Shown piece by piece: positions 8,535-14,960 of a DNA stretch of 64,000 nucleotides. Each line of letters starts with the position of its first letter. The first letter of the stretch is position 1. The position numbers and the translations under genes are program-made. The notes under the pieces are model-generated. The model had not been told where the DNA came from. It saw only the letters and a program-made list of their open reading frames with translations, and searched no databases. This DNA comes from Akkermansia muciniphila (lineage in GTDB: Bacteria; Pseudomonadota; Gammaproteobacteria; Burkholderiales; Burkholderiaceae_C), in the NCBI GenBank assembly GCA_943331105.2, contig CALQKH020000015.1, positions 1 through 64,000 of the forward strand, in the 5' to 3' direction.

Positions 8535-9452
8535 TTACTTCTTCAGTAGCGGCTTCCAGCCGTTCTTTTGGTGCGTGAAGATAGGCAGCACAGCATCTGG
8601 CCATCCATGTTCGAAAGCAAGTGCCAAGCCGAGTTTTCCGTAGCCCATCCAGCACCCCTCCTGTCCATCGCGAAATGGGATGCCGGCCTTTACGCTCGCG
8701 CGCTCCACAAAGAGGGGCCCCTCGACCTTCATGTCGTCCCGCCAAATCACCGAGCTGCTGGACAGGGCGCTGTAAGTCTCCGGAAGAGCGTGCGCAGACA
8801 CAAGCTTCACCAACGGGCACTTTCGTGCAATGTAGTTACGACCAACATCGGTGCAAATCAAGGGGCAGTAATAGAAGCCCACCGCGCCTGACCCGATCGT
8901 GGCTACCAGAGACTTGAACGACGCCGCGCCCAGATTAGACAGCTGGTGAATCTTTGTCCATGTGTCCTCGAACTGTTCGCCGGAACCGACAAAGTCGTCG
9001 ACAAAGATCACGTTGCCGCGAGGGGTTGCCTTCAGCTGGTCGAGTGCCTTCGCTGGCGAGAGCAGCTGTTCCTCCTGCACTCCAAGCTTGTCGCGAGCCA
9101 GTCGGGTGAAGATAAAGCCGCTGTCTGCATCGCTGCTGTAATTGCCCTCAGCTCGGACGACGATGGCAGACTCCAGGAACTGGGTCCACTGCGAGCTGGC
9201 CGAGAAGTAATTGTCCTTGTTCTGGACCACCAACTGCGACAGGTTCTGGAAGGCACCCTGGAACAGCGCGCCCACCAGCTCGTCAGCGAAATAGGTGAAG
9301 CCCTCCAGCAAGCGGATGGCGTACTTTTGGTCGGCCGCATCGAAGTTCTCAAGCCAGCCCTTTGGGTCAAAGCGGGCAGCGCGCGGCCACAGTTGCGCGT
9401 TGACGAAGAACTTCCAGTTGCCGGCAACCGTAGGCGGCAGCTCAACGGCCAT
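8535..9452 (-). CDS. Phosphoribosyltransferase-like protein (PRTase-CE type)
   Basis: The 305-residue product contains VIFVDDFVGSGEQFEDTW around residues 145-162, matching the PRPP-binding loop of type I phosphoribosyltransferases (hydrophobic strand, two acidic residues, glycine-rich turn). The rest is unlike housekeeping PRTases: a helical N-terminal part and a C-terminal part with WMGYGKLGLALAFEHGWPDA. This matches a conflict-system group called PRTase-CE, although I cannot confirm it here. It overlaps the dUTPase stop by 11 bases and is followed two bases later by the ATPase. It may modify or break down nucleotides, or transfer a ribosyl group to a target, upon infection. Confidence 0.65.
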   Translation of the reverse strand: MAVELPPTVAGNWKFFVNAQLWPRAARFDPKGWLENFDAADQKYAIRLLEGFTYFADELVGALFQGAFQNLSQLVVQNKDNYFSASSQWTQFLESAIVVRAEGNYSSDADSGFIFTRLARDKLGVQEEQLLSPAKALDQLKATPRGNVIFVDDFVGSGEQFEDTWTKIHQLSNLGAASFKSLVATIGSGAVGFYYCPLICTDVGRNYIARKCPLVKLVSAHALPETYSALSSSSVIWRDDMKVEGPLFVERASVKAGIPFRDGQEGCWMGYGKLGLALAFEHGWPDAVLPIFTHQKNGWKPLLKK

Positions 9453-10116
9453 GCACTACCTCGGCATACTTCTTCGAAAGCTGGCCGTAGAGCTCAGACG
9501 CGAAGGTGTTCGGGTTCTTGTCCAGGCCTGCAGCAAACTCCACCAACCACACATTGTCCTCGCGGTCGTCCCAGGTCTTGATATATGTGCCCGCCTTGTA
9601 GCCATTGTCCTGCCGGAATCCGTTGAGCACGTTCTTCCCGACGTACATCTCGTAGAGCATTTGCTCTTCCAGACCGACGGCACTGGAGAGCTCGCAAAAA
9701 CCAGACAAGTCGAAGCGCCTCGTCGTCAGGACGGACGTCGCGAAAGCCTCCACTTGGGCGATGCGCGTCGCAGAGTCGACAACACCAGTGCCGCTGCGCT
9801 TTCCGTAGACGACGTAGGCGCCGAGGATCTGCGTCGTAGCGGCGTCCGCCGTCCCGTGCTGCTGCAGAAGCTCGCTCAACCCGAAGTGGAAGATGTCGAC
9901 CAACTCCAAGTGGACCTGGGGGAGGTCTGGCGATTGATGCTTCCACCACTTCCAGCCGACATGGTCCACGAGCTCCGCACACTCCGTCCAAATCGCCCGG
10001 AACCAGGCGTTATTCGCGTCGCGCCAGTCGGGGCGAATCTTGCTGTTGATGCCATCCTGAAGCTCGAGCATGGACTGCAGCCTGCTCCTGAACATGACGT
10101 CTTTTACACCATTCAT
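9442..10116 (-). CDS. Dimeric dUTPase (all-alpha, MazG-like superfamily)
   Basis: The 224-residue protein fits the dimeric dUTPase family (dUTPase_2), which hydrolyses dUTP/dUDP to dUMP. It shows LELQDGINSKI, then WTECAELVDHVGWKWWK (residues about 44-60) and LELVDIFHFGLSE (about 70-82), supplying the paired acidic ExxE and ExxD metal sites. ATG 10116 lies nine bases after an attC-type core site at 10125-10131; the frame is open back to 10146 but would then run through that site. It is the first gene of the five-gene operon. Related enzymes are also found in phages and trypanosomatids. In this context it may alter dUTP pools as a trigger or effector. Confidence 0.8.
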   Translation of the reverse strand: MNGVKDVMFRSRLQSMLELQDGINSKIRPDWRDANNAWFRAIWTECAELVDHVGWKWWKHQSPDLPQVHLELVDIFHFGLSELLQQHGTADAATTQILGAYVVYGKRSGTGVVDSATRIAQVEAFATSVLTTRRFDLSGFCELSSAVGLEEQMLYEMYVGKNVLNGFRQDNGYKAGTYIKTWDDREDNVWLVEFAAGLDKNPNTFASELYGQLSKKYAEVVHGR

Positions 10117-10122
10117 ATCGTT

Positions 10123-10146
10123 ATGCCTAACATTTGACCTAGGCAT
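10123..10146. repeat. Inverted repeat containing attC-type core site upstream of dUTPase
   Basis: ATGCCTA at 10123-10129 and TAGGCAT at 10140-10146 form a perfect 7-bp inverted repeat with a ten-base spacer. Within it, GCCTAAC at 10125-10131 is, on the minus strand, GTTAGGC, which fits the integron R' core GTTRRRY. The dUTPase ATG follows nine bases on, the spacing seen for cassette genes. Its partner R'' core is probably the site at 11985-11991, now separated by the IS element. Confidence 0.45.
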
Positions 10147-10267
10147 TTTAAGTGGTAACCGAGATATGAAACCCTGTGACTATTCCGAATTTCGACGGGC
10201 TTAGCTACTGCCGCTTCGATCGATAGCGGCCAGCCGAAAAGCATGCTGCGAACGGCTGCAATCAGCC

Positions 10268-11854
10268 AATTCTGTTGAAAAACTCGTGCCGAAGCGTTGA
10301 ACAAGTTGGCGTTGCTGATCTTTTTTGAGGATGCAGACGCCATCTTCGGCGGCAAATCAGCCTTCGCACCGCCTCACGCGGCCATCAATCCCGCTTTTCC
10401 GCTGATTGGCATCAACGACTTGGCCATTCTTCTCAAGTTTTGCGCCGTTGCGGCCAATATGAACTCGTCTTGTGCACCGACCAAGCCCCGCAGTCGTAAC
10501 CGGTCGAGCTTGAGAATTCGCTTGAGGTGAGCGAACAGCATTTCAACCTTCTTGCGTTGTTTACCAGACTGCTTGAAAGCATCGGTTCGTGCAATCTGTC
10601 GTGCCACGGCGCGCGCACCCTCATGAATGCTGCGCGCGATCTTGCGATGCGGCGTGTTTGGGCAACACTGCGACTTGCGTGAACAGGCAGTGCAATCATG
10701 CTGGCTGGCTCGGTACACAACGGTGTCTGCTTGTGTCACATGATTGCGTGGAGTTTTGAAGGGACGCCAGTTGGATTTCAAGGGATGCCCTTCTGGGCAT
10801 GTGTATTGATTGGCTTCCTCATTCCAATCGAAATCCGCAATAGAAAGAGTTTCATCTTTGCGCTGCGTCTTGTCCCACACACGAACGTGGGGTGCAATGT
10901 TTTTTTCGTTGACCATCCAGTGCAGCATTGAGGCAGTACCGTGGGCCGTGTCGCCAACCAGGCGGTTGGGCTTGATGTCAAAGCGGTCTTCGACCCGTTG
11001 GACCATGGTCTTGGTGGATTCCACCTCTTGCGTGCGATGGGCCTGTGTGGCTTCAACGTCCATGATGATGCCCGCGTCCAGGTCAATCAGATAGTTGGTG
11101 GAATAAGCAAAGAAAGCCGGACCGCCAGGAGCTGCGGTGTATCTGGCTTGAGGGTCTGATAGAGATATCGTCCTGGAGGGGACAATGGCACTTGCATCTT
11201 CTCCAATCGGATTGGCTTCATCCAATGCGGCCAGGTAGTCGCGTACGGCACGGCTTGGGTTATCCCCGCCTGGCCAAGCTTTGGGCTCCTCGGGGGTCGT
11301 TACGTTGGCTCGATTGGCGTCGGCCTTGATGACGCTAGCGTCCACGGCAAACCCCTCACCTCCAACCAACCCCTCCGTCATGCATCGGCGCAAAACGCTC
11401 TCGAAGACATGACGGAATGTTTCGCTCTCTCGGAAGCGCCCATGGCGGTTCTTTGAGAAGGTGGAGTGATTGGGGATTTTGTCTTCCAGGCCCAACTGGC
11501 AAACCCATCGATCGGCAAGGTTGAGATGGACCTCCTCGCACAGCCGGCGCTCTGAGCGAATGCCAAAGCAATATCCAATGATCAGCATCCGAATCATCAA
11601 CTCGGGATTAATGGAGGGGCGGCCAGTGTGGCTGTAAAACGGTGCCAAATGTTGGCGCAACGTACTGAGGTCAAGGAACCGATTTATGCCGCGCAGCAAA
11701 TGATCACGCGGGATGTGGTCCTCGAGGTTGAACTCATAAAAGAGCTGATCTTGGTTCGCCGTTTGACCCATCATGGCTTGCACCTCCGTCTACGCAGAAG
11801 CATACGCAAGCCACAGGTCAATTTCTAAAAAATCGGGAGTTTTTCAACAGAATT
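10268..11854 (-). mobile_element. IS1182-family insertion sequence
   Basis: The element spans 1587 bp. Its ends are an 18-bp perfect inverted repeat, AATTCTGTTGAAAAACTC at 10268-10285 and its complement at 11837-11854. AGCC occurs immediately outside both ends (10264-10267 and 11855-11858), a 4-bp target-site duplication. The single gene inside is an intact transposase. Removing the element rejoins flanking bases GGCTGCAATC-AGCC-TGCAGCC, so insertion was simple and apparently recent. It lies in the leader of the dUTPase operon and may alter its expression. Confidence 0.9.
10374..11774 (-). CDS. IS1182 family transposase
   Basis: The 466-residue DDE transposase begins with an N-terminal domain of the IS1182/IS5-like group (DHLLRGINRFLDLSTLR, GRPSINPELMIRMLIIGYCFGIRSERRLCEEVHLNL). 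A catalytic core follows, including AVDASVIKADA, LVGDTAHGT and a C-terminal segment KQRKKVEMLFAHLKRIL that carries the conserved glutamate. Residues about 330-350 contain a CTACSRKSQCC cysteine cluster. ATG 11774 is used because GGAGG lies eight bases upstream; a GTG at 11783 is in frame. The gene is intact, so the element may be active. Confidence 0.9.
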   Translation of the reverse strand: MMGQTANQDQLFYEFNLEDHIPRDHLLRGINRFLDLSTLRQHLAPFYSHTGRPSINPELMIRMLIIGYCFGIRSERRLCEEVHLNLADRWVCQLGLEDKIPNHSTFSKNRHGRFRESETFRHVFESVLRRCMTEGLVGGEGFAVDASVIKADANRANVTTPEEPKAWPGGDNPSRAVRDYLAALDEANPIGEDASAIVPSRTISLSDPQARYTAAPGGPAFFAYSTNYLIDLDAGIIMDVEATQAHRTQEVESTKTMVQRVEDRFDIKPNRLVGDTAHGTASMLHWMVNEKNIAPHVRVWDKTQRKDETLSIADFDWNEEANQYTCPEGHPLKSNWRPFKTPRNHVTQADTVVYRASQHDCTACSRKSQCCPNTPHRKIARSIHEGARAVARQIARTDAFKQSGKQRKKVEMLFAHLKRILKLDRLRLRGLVGAQDEFILAATAQNLRRMAKSLMPISGKAGLMAA

Positions 11855-11984
11855 AGCCTGCAGCCGACATCGACATGGCGAAGGTCCGAACTGCAGCGGT
11901 TGCTGCCGATCAGCCCTTGGCTGTGCCGGTCTGCAATCGGCCATCGGTCGTTGTTCAGGCGGAAATGCAGTCGTTCAACTAGGG

Positions 11985-11991
11985 GTTAGAT
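11985..11991 (-). repeat. attC-type R'' core half-site
   Basis: On the minus strand the bases read ATCTAAC, fitting RYYYAAC. The site lies seven bases after the stop of the nuclease gene at 11999, as in integron cassettes. A matching GTTAGGC core lies at 10125-10131 beyond the IS element; without the IS the two would be about 270 bases apart, longer than a normal attC, so an intermediate cassette may have decayed. Confidence 0.4.
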
Positions 11992-11998
11992 GTCGCTT

Positions 11999-12964
11999 TC
12001 ACAGGCCTAAGCGCATTGTCGTGATGCTTACTGGCTGCGCTGATCGCAGGCGCGCCCCGATGAGCACCTTCCCTTCTTCAAGCAAGGGCTTGGCAAGGAT
12101 GTCCCAGCGTAGCTCGCCGCTGTCTTGATCCTGTATCACTTCGCTGAGCTGACCGCTTTTATTTCCGAAGTCATACGCTGTCGCCTCCCCAATTGGCTGA
12201 GAGTCAAGCGCCCGTAGCTCCTGTACGCCGCGCAGGCAAAGTTCTTCTTCGCCGTAGTTCAGTTCTACAACTAGTTCAGCTTTTGTGATGGGAATTTCCC
12301 CGCCTTTTGCAATCAGATAAGCGTTGATATCGATCAGTTGAAGCTTAATGAACTTCGCCTTTGAGAAGTCGTCGACATACTTCGGTAGTGCGCGTATGAA
12401 GTTCGGGTTCATCCACACCTGCACAAGCTCAGCGAGATTCAGGGGACCAGGTGCAAGCTTGTGGAAGAAGATCGAATCATCGCGAATTGGGGTGAGGCAT
12501 TGAGTCTGAATCTGCACGCTGTGAACGGTTGGTGCGAGATACCGTGCTGTCAGCCAGAGCGAGTTCAGCAAGGCGGCCATTTCTTGCGGTAGCCTGGAGG
12601 AAAGGCGCGCAAGGAGCACGCCGTGCCGGAGCGCCTTGATTCGAGCCGGGCTGGAAAAGCTGGATGCTGTGACCGCGATGAGCACGTTAGCTCCAACGCT
12701 CTTCTTCTTGGAGATCAGCTGTTCGATTCATTCAACGCTCTGCTGAGCCCGCCGATCTCGGCATTCGATGGCGATGAAGGTCTCTCCGTTTGCGGTTGGA
12801 ACGTGAATGCCGATGTCTACTTCTCGTCGCTCACCCGTGTCGACGTCAGCGATGAAGTCCGGAGAGCGCACAGAGGCATTGGGCGATTGGTGCTGCTTGA
12901 TGCGCATCAGCAGTAGCTCAAGGCTTCGCCCAAGACGGCGCGCACGTGTGGTCGATTGCGACAT
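11999..12964 (-). pseudogene. PD-(D/E)xK restriction endonuclease-like gene with in-frame TGA
   Basis: One frame of 322 codons runs from ATG 12964 to TGA 11999 but is broken by an in-frame TGA at 12728-12730. The first part (78 residues) contains ERREVDIGIHVP and FIAIECRDRR, resembling the D and ExK-type strands of Mrr-like nucleases; ECR departs from the usual ExK. The part after the TGA continues IEQLISKKKSVGANVLIAVT and SSFSSPARIKAL. In relatives the position after V(E/Q) is usually tryptophan, so TGG to TGA is the likely change. An internal GTG at 12685 could restart but would give a protein without the acidic catalytic site. The ATG overlaps an attC core. Confidence 0.7.
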
Positions 12965-12989
12965 CTAACGTTTGAGGGATGGGTTAGAC
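12963..12989 (-). repeat. Short attC-like site between nuclease and membrane-protein cassettes
   Basis: On the minus strand the site reads GTCTAAC (12989-12983), 13 bases, then GTTAGAT (12969-12963). These fit R'' RYYYAAC and R' GTTRRRY. It starts four bases after the TAG of the upstream gene, and the ATG of the nuclease gene overlaps the second core. At 27 bp it is shorter than normal attC sites (roughly 57-141 bp), so the central hairpin arms appear deleted and the site is probably inactive. Confidence 0.55.
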
Positions 12990-12993
12990 ACCA

Positions 12994-13392
12994 CTACGCC
13001 AGCCGCCGGGCAAGTTGCCATAGTTTTTCGGTCAATACGGCCATATAGATGGCCAAAACCATGGATAGCAACGAGACAAAGCAGTACGCAGTGCGGACCG
13101 CATCGTACAGTTTGAGGGCGTCGAGTCCCGCTGTTCTGTAGGCCTTAAGTGACTCAATAGACAACTTCACGGCGTCCGGCAGAAAGATCAGCGCAACAAG
13201 CAGGGCCGTCAGGGTAACAGGAATAGCTTTCGCGTACAGGACGGCTCGGACTGTAGAAAGTTCGCGAATGTTGTCTTCGCTGTGCCTCTTCGGAACAATC
13301 TCTAGTGCTTTCGCGATCTCGGCGTACCAGAGGCTGAACAGAATGGCTGCTATGGCCATTAGCAGGCTTGAGGCAGACAGCAAATCGCCCAT
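12994..13392 (-). CDS. Small membrane protein, cassette gene
   Basis: The 132-residue protein has three probable membrane helices: residues about 5-25 (LLMAIAAILFSLWYA), 55-75 (TLTALLVALIFLP) and 100-122 (YCFVSLLSMVLAIYMAV), with a basic loop after the first. I know no family for it. It starts two bases after the stop of the upstream gene, so the pair shares one cassette. Its stop (TAG, 12996-12994) is followed within four bases by an attC core. Membrane proteins coupled to soluble partners are common in bacterial immunity and toxin systems, but no function can be assigned. Confidence 0.6.
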   Translation of the reverse strand: MGDLLSASSLLMAIAAILFSLWYAEIAKALEIVPKRHSEDNIRELSTVRAVLYAKAIPVTLTALLVALIFLPDAVKLSIESLKAYRTAGLDALKLYDAVRTAYCFVSLLSMVLAIYMAVLTEKLWQLARRLA

Positions 13393-13394
13393 GA

Positions 13395-13964
13395 TTAAGG
13401 CTTAGGCGTGACGCCGAGGCGGCTGCAGAGTTGGTTGTAAGAGGACGGTGCGAGTTCGTATGTCGAGACGCTTCCCTTCCTCTTCGCAACGGACGCCAAG
13501 TTGCCATCGATGTCTGCTAGAACCTTGTTGAGCTCGTCAACAACATTTTGACTATTGATGACGACGGAGTAATGGTCGCCGGTGTTCTGGCGATCCGCTG
13601 CGGCAAGGCATGTGCGGATCGTGGCATCAATGTAGGTCTTTAGCTGATACTGGTACTTGGATATGACAGCTCGAATAAGTGAGCGACTCTCTGTGAGAGT
13701 GGTCTGGAACAGACTGCTGACAGTGCGTTCGTCTGGAATCTGTCCGTTGAACGCGGATTCAATGAGCAGAAATAGTCTGTACTCGAGCATATCGCTGCCG
13801 CGCTTAAACACTCTCTGACCTCGAATCATCGACAGGTACTCCTTGGTCGATGCAGTCATGTACTCGTTGAGCTTGGCATTCAACTGTCCTGGCTGGCAGC
13901 CGAGAATGGAGGAGATCTCTATTTTCTCTGCTGCCGACAAGGGGATCGTAGCTGTGATGTCCAA
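13395..13964 (-). CDS. Hypothetical soluble protein, cassette gene
   Basis: The 189-residue protein is mostly helical and polar, with no signal peptide or membrane helix. Sequences such as IEISSILGCQPGQLNAKLNEY near residue 15 and LIRAVISKYQYQLKTYIDATI near residue 95 suggest coiled or bundle helices; the C-terminus reads YNQLCSRLGVTPKP. I recognise no family. It begins 17 bases after the GTTAGGC core of the attC-like site at 13982-14060 and is followed by the membrane-protein gene after two bases, so the two probably work together. GGGAGGAAC precedes the ATG as a ribosome binding site. Confidence 0.6.
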   Translation of the reverse strand: MDITATIPLSAAEKIEISSILGCQPGQLNAKLNEYMTASTKEYLSMIRGQRVFKRGSDMLEYRLFLLIESAFNGQIPDERTVSSLFQTTLTESRSLIRAVISKYQYQLKTYIDATIRTCLAAADRQNTGDHYSVVINSQNVVDELNKVLADIDGNLASVAKRKGSVSTYELAPSSYNQLCSRLGVTPKP

Positions 13965-13981
13965 GAGTTCCTCCCTGTGGT

Positions 13982-14060
13982 GCCTAACGTAATGTATTCT
14001 CTGCGGGATATTCTGGTCACTCCAAACTCCAGAAAACGCAATCAGATCTAAGGGTTAGAC
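13982..14060 (-). repeat. attC-like recombination site (79 bp)
   Basis: On the minus strand the site opens with GTCTAAC (14060-14054) and ends with GTTAGGC (13988-13982), fitting integron R'' and R' cores that pair with one another. Between them TTCTGG and CCAGAA form an apical stem, with TTGCG/CGCAG pairing beneath and several bulged bases, so the single strand can fold into a long imperfect hairpin. The 79-bp length is within the usual attC range. The gene at 13964 follows 17 bases after the second core. Recombination activity is untested. Confidence 0.6.
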
Positions 14061-14381
14061 GCCAAGACCTGATTTATATGCAAGTGCAAATTAAACCACG
14101 AAATCCGGCATCCACTTTCAGCCAATGACAGCTTCGCTAAGGGGCCTTGCATGACCGCAACGGGTCGGTTGCAGCCGAACGCTCGTACCTAGGCGGAAGT
14201 TCCGCTCCCAGCCTTCTGCCGACATCAACGAAGTTCCGAATGCAGCTAAGCGTCAACGGAAATCAAGCTTGAGGACTTCGCCATAGAAGGCACAAGGTGG
14301 ATCGGAATGAGTTGTTCAGTCAACCATGCCACCCATCAGTCACATCAAACCATCAAGCTGCAACCCGCATGAATCCTAAAT

Positions 14382-14409
14382 TTTTCTTGAGGAGGCATCC
14401 TCAAGAAAA
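14382..14409. repeat. Perfect 12-bp hairpin
   Basis: TTTTCTTGAGGA at 14382-14393 and TCCTCAAGAAAA at 14398-14409 are exact complements around a four-base loop GGCA. It lies in a gene-free stretch between ssrA and the cassette array. No long thymidine run follows on either strand, so it is not a typical terminator; it could be a recombination or processing structure. Confidence 0.6.
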
Positions 14410-14537
14410 CAGAGAAAACGTAGAGAAATTCGAGATCTCGGTGCTGAAAAATGAAACTTTTTGGGAAGAATTGACGCGAGGCGTCCTCAAGACATTTGCG
14501 AGGAATGGTGCCGTTACTGGGCTACAGCACGATGGAA

Positions 14538-14566
14538 AAAGGGGACAGAGAAAATCTGTCCCCTTT
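14538..14566 (-). terminator. Intrinsic terminator of ssrA
   Basis: AAAGGGGACAGA (14538-14549) and TCTGTCCCCTTT (14555-14566) form a perfect 12-bp stem with a five-base loop. On the minus strand the stem is followed by further thymidines. It lies six bases beyond the 3' CCA end of ssrA. Confidence 0.85.
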
Positions 14567-14571
14567 ATGAA

Positions 14572-14948
14572 TGGTGGAGCTGGGGGGATTTGAACCCCCG
14601 TCCATAAGCCTTTTTCGTACAGTTCTACATGTGTAGTCGTCTGATTTGAGTCTCGCCAAATGAACCGCGCAGCGACACGCTGAACACCCAGCCAGCACCC
14701 TTTTTTCTCACACCACCCCAAGGTACCCGAGGTGGTGCCAGCCCATATGTTTTACCTTGCAGCCTGGACAGTCTTGCGACCGCCCTTGCCCAGCCTATCG
14801 GCCAACTGTTGCAAGGCTCACCGGATTAAGCGGCGAGTGCGAAACGTTCGTCGTTTGCAGTTAGTTTTTTTTCCGAAGATTAACGAGGATCAGAACCTCG
14901 ACATGCCCTGCCACGCGTCCGAACCCATGTCGAAACCAGTGCAGCCCC
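14572..14948 (-). ncRNA. ssrA: tmRNA (transfer-messenger RNA)
   Basis: On the minus strand the RNA begins GGGGCTGC (14948-14941) with TTTCGACATGGG soon after, and ends GATTCAAATC-type TΨC arm and acceptor CAGCTCCACCA at 14572, giving 377 nt. The tag frame, opening with GCA after ACTAACT, encodes ANDERFALAA then TAA. It rescues stalled ribosomes by trans-translation with SmpB, adding the tag for ClpXP and related proteases. The 5' eight bases pair with the 3' acceptor strand as in alanyl-tRNA. The 3' end of ssrA is a common integration site, and here it borders the accessory island. Confidence 0.95.
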
Positions 14949-14960
14949 TCAGGACCTATT

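Larger units (their letters stand above)
14061..14571. other. Non-coding stretch between cassettes and ssrA
   Basis: No convincing gene lies here on either strand. It includes a GTCGGTTGCAGCCGAAC motif near 14165, similar to interspersed repeats of Comamonadaceae, a perfect 12-bp hairpin at 14382-14409 and the ssrA terminator at 14538-14566. A plus-strand frame at 14297-14593 lacks a ribosome binding site and runs into ssrA, so I leave it out. The stretch may be the remains of a decayed cassette plus the island attachment region. Confidence 0.5.

Noticed and set aside
8533..8820. N-terminal extension of the ORC/CDC6-like ATPase to position 8820
   Set aside because: This part overlaps the PRTase-like gene in another frame, has low-complexity Arg/Gly/Ala content and no ribosome binding site. 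ATG 8532 gives a normal start two bases after the previous stop.
10117..10146. Start of the dUTPase at ATG 10146
   Set aside because: That start would place the attC-type core and inverted repeat inside the coding region. The dUTPase pattern begins later, and ATG 10116 fits the cassette spacing.
12728..12730. Selenocysteine codon in the nuclease-like gene
   Set aside because: No SECIS-like hairpin was seen directly after the TGA and the position is normally Trp in relatives. A nonsense mutation is simpler.
14401..14721. 106-codon minus-strand frame overlapping ssrA
   Set aside because: It runs through the tmRNA body and terminator, which are clear. No ribosome binding site or recognisable protein.
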